This document shows positions 61,407-64,000 of a DNA stretch of 64,000 nucleotides, piece by piece. This DNA is from Candidatus Promineofilum glycogenicum. GTDB lineage: Bacteria; Chloroflexota; Anaerolineae; Promineifilales; Promineifilaceae. The stretch lies in NCBI GenBank assembly GCA_016707605.1, contig JADJHJ010000003.1, positions 1 to 64,000 on the forward strand, given 5' to 3'. The notes beneath the pieces were generated by a model that saw nothing but the letters and a program-made list of their open reading frames with translations, did not search any database and was not told where the DNA came from. Within the stretch, counting starts at the first letter, position 1. Every line of letters starts with the position of its first letter. The position numbers and the translations under genes are program-made.

Positions 61407-62471
61407 ATGACTGCGTATATCATTCGTCGTCTCTTGATTTTGCCGCTCATCCTGTTCGGCGTCACCCTGCTGATCTTCAGCATGTTGCAGGTGCTTGGCC
61501 CGGTGGAGCGGTCGGCCCTCTACGTGCGCGACATCCCCAAGACCGACCGCCAGGTGGACGCCATCATCGTCCGCTACGGCCTGGACAAGCCGTTCTACGT
61601 CCAGTACTGGAACTGGCTGGTGGGCACGGTGGACGGCAACACCGGCGAGCGTGTCGGCGGCGTGCTGCGCGGCGACCTGGGCTATTCGCGCAGCGGCCGC
61701 GAGCCGGTCATTGACGTGCTGATCCGCCGGATGCCGGCCACGCTGGAGCTTGCGCTCTGGGCGATGGTGCCTGTCATTGCGTTTGGCATCTGGTTGGGCG
61801 TGAAGGCGGCGCTCAACCACAACAAGCTCTTTGACCAGGTGGCCCGCGTCTTCGCCATCATCGGCTGGTCGTTCCCGACCTTCGTCTTCGCCTTGCTGCT
61901 GCTGCTGGTCTTCTACGCCCGCCTCGACTGGTTCCAGCCCGGCCAGCTTTCGACCGGCTTCTCGCAGGAAGTCATCAAGCCCGGCTTCACCCAGTACACG
62001 CGCATGATGACCATCGACTCGCTGCTGAATCTGCGCCCCGACATCTTCCTCGACGCCCTGCGCCATCTGATTATGCCGGTAACGACGCTGATGGTCGTGG
62101 AAGTGGCCCTGCTGCTGAAGATCACCCGCTCGGCCATGCTGGAAGAGATGCGCCAGGACTACGTGACCACCGCCCGCGCCAAGGGGCTGCCGGAGAAGAT
62201 GATCACCAATCGCCACATCCGCCGCAACGCGCTCATCCCGGTCATCACCGTCGCCGGGCTGACGCTGGCCGGGCTGATGGGTGGGGTGGTCATCACCGAA
62301 ACGGTGTTCGACTACCCCGGCATCGGCTCGTGGGCGGCGGCGGCGGCGGTCAGCCTCGACGTGCTGTCGATGCTCGGCTACGCCCTGTTCAGCGCCGTGC
62401 TGCTGGTGGCGGCCAACCTGATCGTCGATATCATGTACGCCGTTCTGGACCCCCGCGTCCGGCTGAGCTAA
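61407..62471 (+). CDS. oppB: Di/oligopeptide ABC transporter permease (OppB/DppB type)
   Basis: 354-residue inner-membrane permease with six helices. The N-terminus MTAYIIRRLLILPLILFGVTLLIF and the EAA loop (TTARAKGLPEKMITNRHIRRNALIPVITV, about 251-279), which contacts the ATPase, are typical. It is slightly longer than usual because of a loop at about 175-215. ATG 61407 follows GGGAGAAAG. It forms the membrane channel with oppC. Confidence 0.96.
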   Translation: MTAYIIRRLLILPLILFGVTLLIFSMLQVLGPVERSALYVRDIPKTDRQVDAIIVRYGLDKPFYVQYWNWLVGTVDGNTGERVGGVLRGDLGYSRSGREPVIDVLIRRMPATLELALWAMVPVIAFGIWLGVKAALNHNKLFDQVARVFAIIGWSFPTFVFALLLLLVFYARLDWFQPGQLSTGFSQEVIKPGFTQYTRMMTIDSLLNLRPDIFLDALRHLIMPVTTLMVVEVALLLKITRSAMLEEMRQDYVTTARAKGLPEKMITNRHIRRNALIPVITVAGLTLAGLMGGVVITETVFDYPGIGSWAAAAAVSLDVLSMLGYALFSAVLLVAANLIVDIMYAVLDPRVRLS

Positions 62472-62478
62472 GAGATGG

Positions 62479-62545
62479 AACCACAGATTACACAGATTTC
62501 ACAGATTAAGAGAAATAATCTGTGAAATCTGTGTAATCTGTGGTT
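62479..62545. repeat. Nonamer hairpin, ACACAGATT family
   Basis: A perfect 30-bp stem (62479-62508 with 62516-62545) of CCACAGATT-ACACAGATT-TCACAGATT units around AGAGAAA, between oppB and oppC. Confidence 0.95.
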
Positions 62546-62573
62546 GCCTCTTCTTCCCAAAGGAGAGTAAGCG

Positions 62574-63629
62574 ATGACGACAGTAAGCGATCCTGTAGTC
62601 CTGAGGCCGGGGGCCAACGACGCCGGGGAACTGCGCGAGATGACCCGCCTGGAGAAAGCGGTCGGGCCGGAGTGGGCGCGCCTGATCCGCGGCATCATCA
62701 CCAATCCGCTGTCGGTGACGGGCATTGTCCTGGTGTTTCTGTTTGCGATGTTGGCCCTGTTTGCGCCGGTGCTGGCTCCGCCGCCTAACGAGAACTGGCC
62801 GCGGATGCAGATCCCCCGTGACGGCTTCAAGGCCGAACCACAGCCGCCGATGAGCGTCTGGAACAAGAACTCGCCGATGAGCGTGCCGTGGTGGTATCGC
62901 AACGTCTGGCCGCGCCAGGAACAGTGGGTCCACCTCATGGGCACGACCAGCGGCCAGTATGACATCTGGTACGGCTTCGTCTGGGGCGCGCGCACGGCGT
63001 TCTTCGCCAGCTTCGTCGTCACGTTTGCCACGACACTCCTGGGCGTGCTGGTGGGCACCTTCGCCGGGTTCTACGGCGGCTGGGTCGATGAGATCCTGAT
63101 GCGCGTGGTGGAGGTGTTTGTCGCCTTTCCCTTCATCACCGGGGCGCTGATCCTGGCCTCGCTGCTGACGCCGATGTTTGGTCGCAGCGTCTGGCCGGCC
63201 ACAGTCGCCCTCATCATCTTTGGCTGGACGGGCTACGCCCGCCAGTTGCGCGGCGACATCCTGGCCACCAAGGAGCGCGACTACGTGCTGGCCGCGCGGG
63301 CCAGCGGGGCCAAGGACTCGCACCTGATGCTAACCCACGTCATCCCCAACGCCATGTTCCCGACGCTGGTGCGCATCTCGCTCAACATGGGCGCGGTGGT
63401 GCTGTCGTTCGCCGCGCTCAGCTTCCTGGGCATCGGCCTGCCGGAAGGGTTCGCCGACTGGGGGCAGATCGTCAGCTTTGCCCGCTCGTGGATCCTGACG
63501 CTCGATGTCTACTGGTACATCATCGTCTTCCCCGGCGTGGCCCTGTTGCTCTACGGGTTGGGCTGGAACCTGATCGGCGACGCGCTGCGCGACATTCTTG
63601 ACCCGAAGCTGCGGGGGAAGAAGGCGTAG
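62574..63629 (+). CDS. oppC: Di/oligopeptide ABC transporter permease (OppC/DppC type)
   Basis: 351-residue second permease. An N-terminal cytoplasmic segment and first helix (NPLSVTGIVLVFLFAMLALFAPVLAPPP) precede a periplasmic loop of about 60 residues and five further helices; the EAA loop is AARASGAKDSHLMLTHVIPNAMFP (about 240-263). The characteristic ending LGWNLIGDALRDILDPKLRGKK is present. ATG 62574 follows AAAGGAGAG. It is the last gene of the locus, followed by a strong terminator. Confidence 0.96.
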   Translation: MTTVSDPVVLRPGANDAGELREMTRLEKAVGPEWARLIRGIITNPLSVTGIVLVFLFAMLALFAPVLAPPPNENWPRMQIPRDGFKAEPQPPMSVWNKNSPMSVPWWYRNVWPRQEQWVHLMGTTSGQYDIWYGFVWGARTAFFASFVVTFATTLLGVLVGTFAGFYGGWVDEILMRVVEVFVAFPFITGALILASLLTPMFGRSVWPATVALIIFGWTGYARQLRGDILATKERDYVLAARASGAKDSHLMLTHVIPNAMFPTLVRISLNMGAVVLSFAALSFLGIGLPEGFADWGQIVSFARSWILTLDVYWYIIVFPGVALLLYGLGWNLIGDALRDILDPKLRGKKA

Positions 63630-63673
63630 TTAGTTAGTGGTCAGTTGGTCAGTAGGCCAGTAGGTCAGTGACC
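63630..63673. repeat. Single-arm GGTCAGTA repeat
   Basis: Degenerate GGTCAGT/GGCCAGTA/GGTCAGTG units directly after the oppC stop, with no opposite arm. Confidence 0.8.
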
Positions 63674-63696
63674 AGACGCGCAGCGAAATAATCAGG

Positions 63697-63729
63697 AGGC
63701 GGGCGCGACAAAGCAGCCCGCCTCTTTTT
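63697..63729 (+). terminator. Rho-independent terminator of the peptide transporter locus
   Basis: Stem AGGCGGGC / GCCCGCCT with an 11-base loop, followed by CTTTTTG, 68 bases after oppC. Confidence 0.88.
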
Positions 63730-63784
63730 GTAGCGCGGGTTGGCAACCCGCTCTTCAAGACGCGGGTTACCAACCCGCGCTACA
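63730..63784. repeat. TGTAGCGCGGGTTGG palindrome
   Basis: Outer arms GTAGCGCGGGTTGG and CCAACCCGCGCTAC, each containing an inner GCGGGTT..AACCCGC stem, around CTCTTCAAGA. It ends 7 bases before the next start codon. Related to the nuoG 3' elements at 8112-8192. Confidence 0.88.
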
Positions 63785-63791
63785 ACAAACC

Positions 63792-64000
63792 ATGTCCCGT
63801 AAACTCATCAGCGGCGCGACCGCTGTTCTCATCGCCGCCGTGGTCTTCCTGGCCCTATTAGCCCCCACCGCGGCCCAGCAAGTGGAGCACGGCGGCCCAC
63901 AGGACGCGCTGCCGGAGGAGGTCACGCCCCCGCCCGGCGCGACGCCCACACCCGACCGGCTGGCCCCGCCGCCGACCGTCGCGTCGCCCAACCAGGCCGA
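63792..64000 (+). CDS. Secreted protein, 5' end only
   Basis: The first 69 codons of a gene cut by the window edge. The N-terminus MSRKLISGATAVLIAAVVFLALLAPTAAQQ is a clear signal peptide, probably cleaved after TAA; then a Pro-rich stretch (TPPPGATPTPDRLAPPP). The function cannot be judged. ATG 63792 directly follows a palindrome and no ribosome site is visible. Confidence 0.72.
   Translation, partial: MSRKLISGATAVLIAAVVFLALLAPTAAQQVEHGGPQDALPEEVTPPPGATPTPDRLAPPPTVASPNQA

Overview
The window is a high-GC chromosomal segment of a Chloroflexota bacterium, most likely of the Anaerolineae/Promineifilales type. This rests on protein style (Thr/Pro-rich lipoproteins, peptide-binding lipoproteins with EVTRVVTE linkers, a caa3-type CtaG, GH133 debranching enzyme) and on abundant short palindromic repeats. 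It is inference from the sequence, not a search result.

Layout. 53-14718 holds a respiratory complex I cluster in the order nuoA-B-C-D-E-F-(Uma2 nuclease)-G-H-I-J-K-L-M. The last subunit, nuoN, lies at 22533, separated by 7.8 kb containing a metallophosphoesterase, a lipoprotein, a DUF2255 protein, a MerR-aldo/keto reductase-cupin operon and a molybdopterin oxidoreductase. nuoN is fused in frame to a DUF1269 protein. 24674-28028 (minus) is a class III cyclase/AAA/TPR signalling protein broken by a frameshift in a tandem repeat. 28328-36504 carries glycogen phosphorylase, DUF1269, TerB-like and HdeD-like stress proteins, a Thr/Pro-rich secreted protein and a phospholipase-D lipoprotein. 36583-46072 is mixed: CtaG, AbrB/PIN and HicA/HicB toxin-antitoxin pairs, a YcaQ-like DNA glycosylase, a PHP phosphoesterase, a sulfite-oxidase-fold enzyme, an HTH protein, a GNAT acetyltransferase and endonuclease III. 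46239-53983 has a lipoprotein, a glycogen debranching enzyme, RpiA, a three-repeat secreted protein and a long acyl-ACP-reductase-like dehydrogenase in three frames. 54239-63629 is a dipeptide/oligopeptide ABC transporter with two paralogous binding proteins (SBP1-oppD-oppF-SBP2-oppB-oppC).

The most unusual content is a dense set of intergenic hairpins. More than a dozen are built from tandem heptamers (GGTTCCA, GTTGTCA, GGGATTA, GACGAGT, CGACGAA) or nonamers (ACACAGATT). They are arranged as inverted pairs, and many share a similar centre near AAGAGCGCTCTT although the arms differ. Several start on the last G of a TAG stop codon. They enter coding sequence repeatedly: the nuoC, nth and oppF tails and the nuoN-DUF1269 linker. 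Other palindromes enter nuoE, nuoG, nuoL and the cyclase gene. Two elements are chimeras with arms from different families.

Four breaks in otherwise intact genes (nuoL, the dehydrogenase twice, the cyclase) and one homopolymer-rich hairpin loop may be sequencing or assembly errors. They should be read as provisional. No tRNA, rRNA, transposase or CRISPR array was seen.
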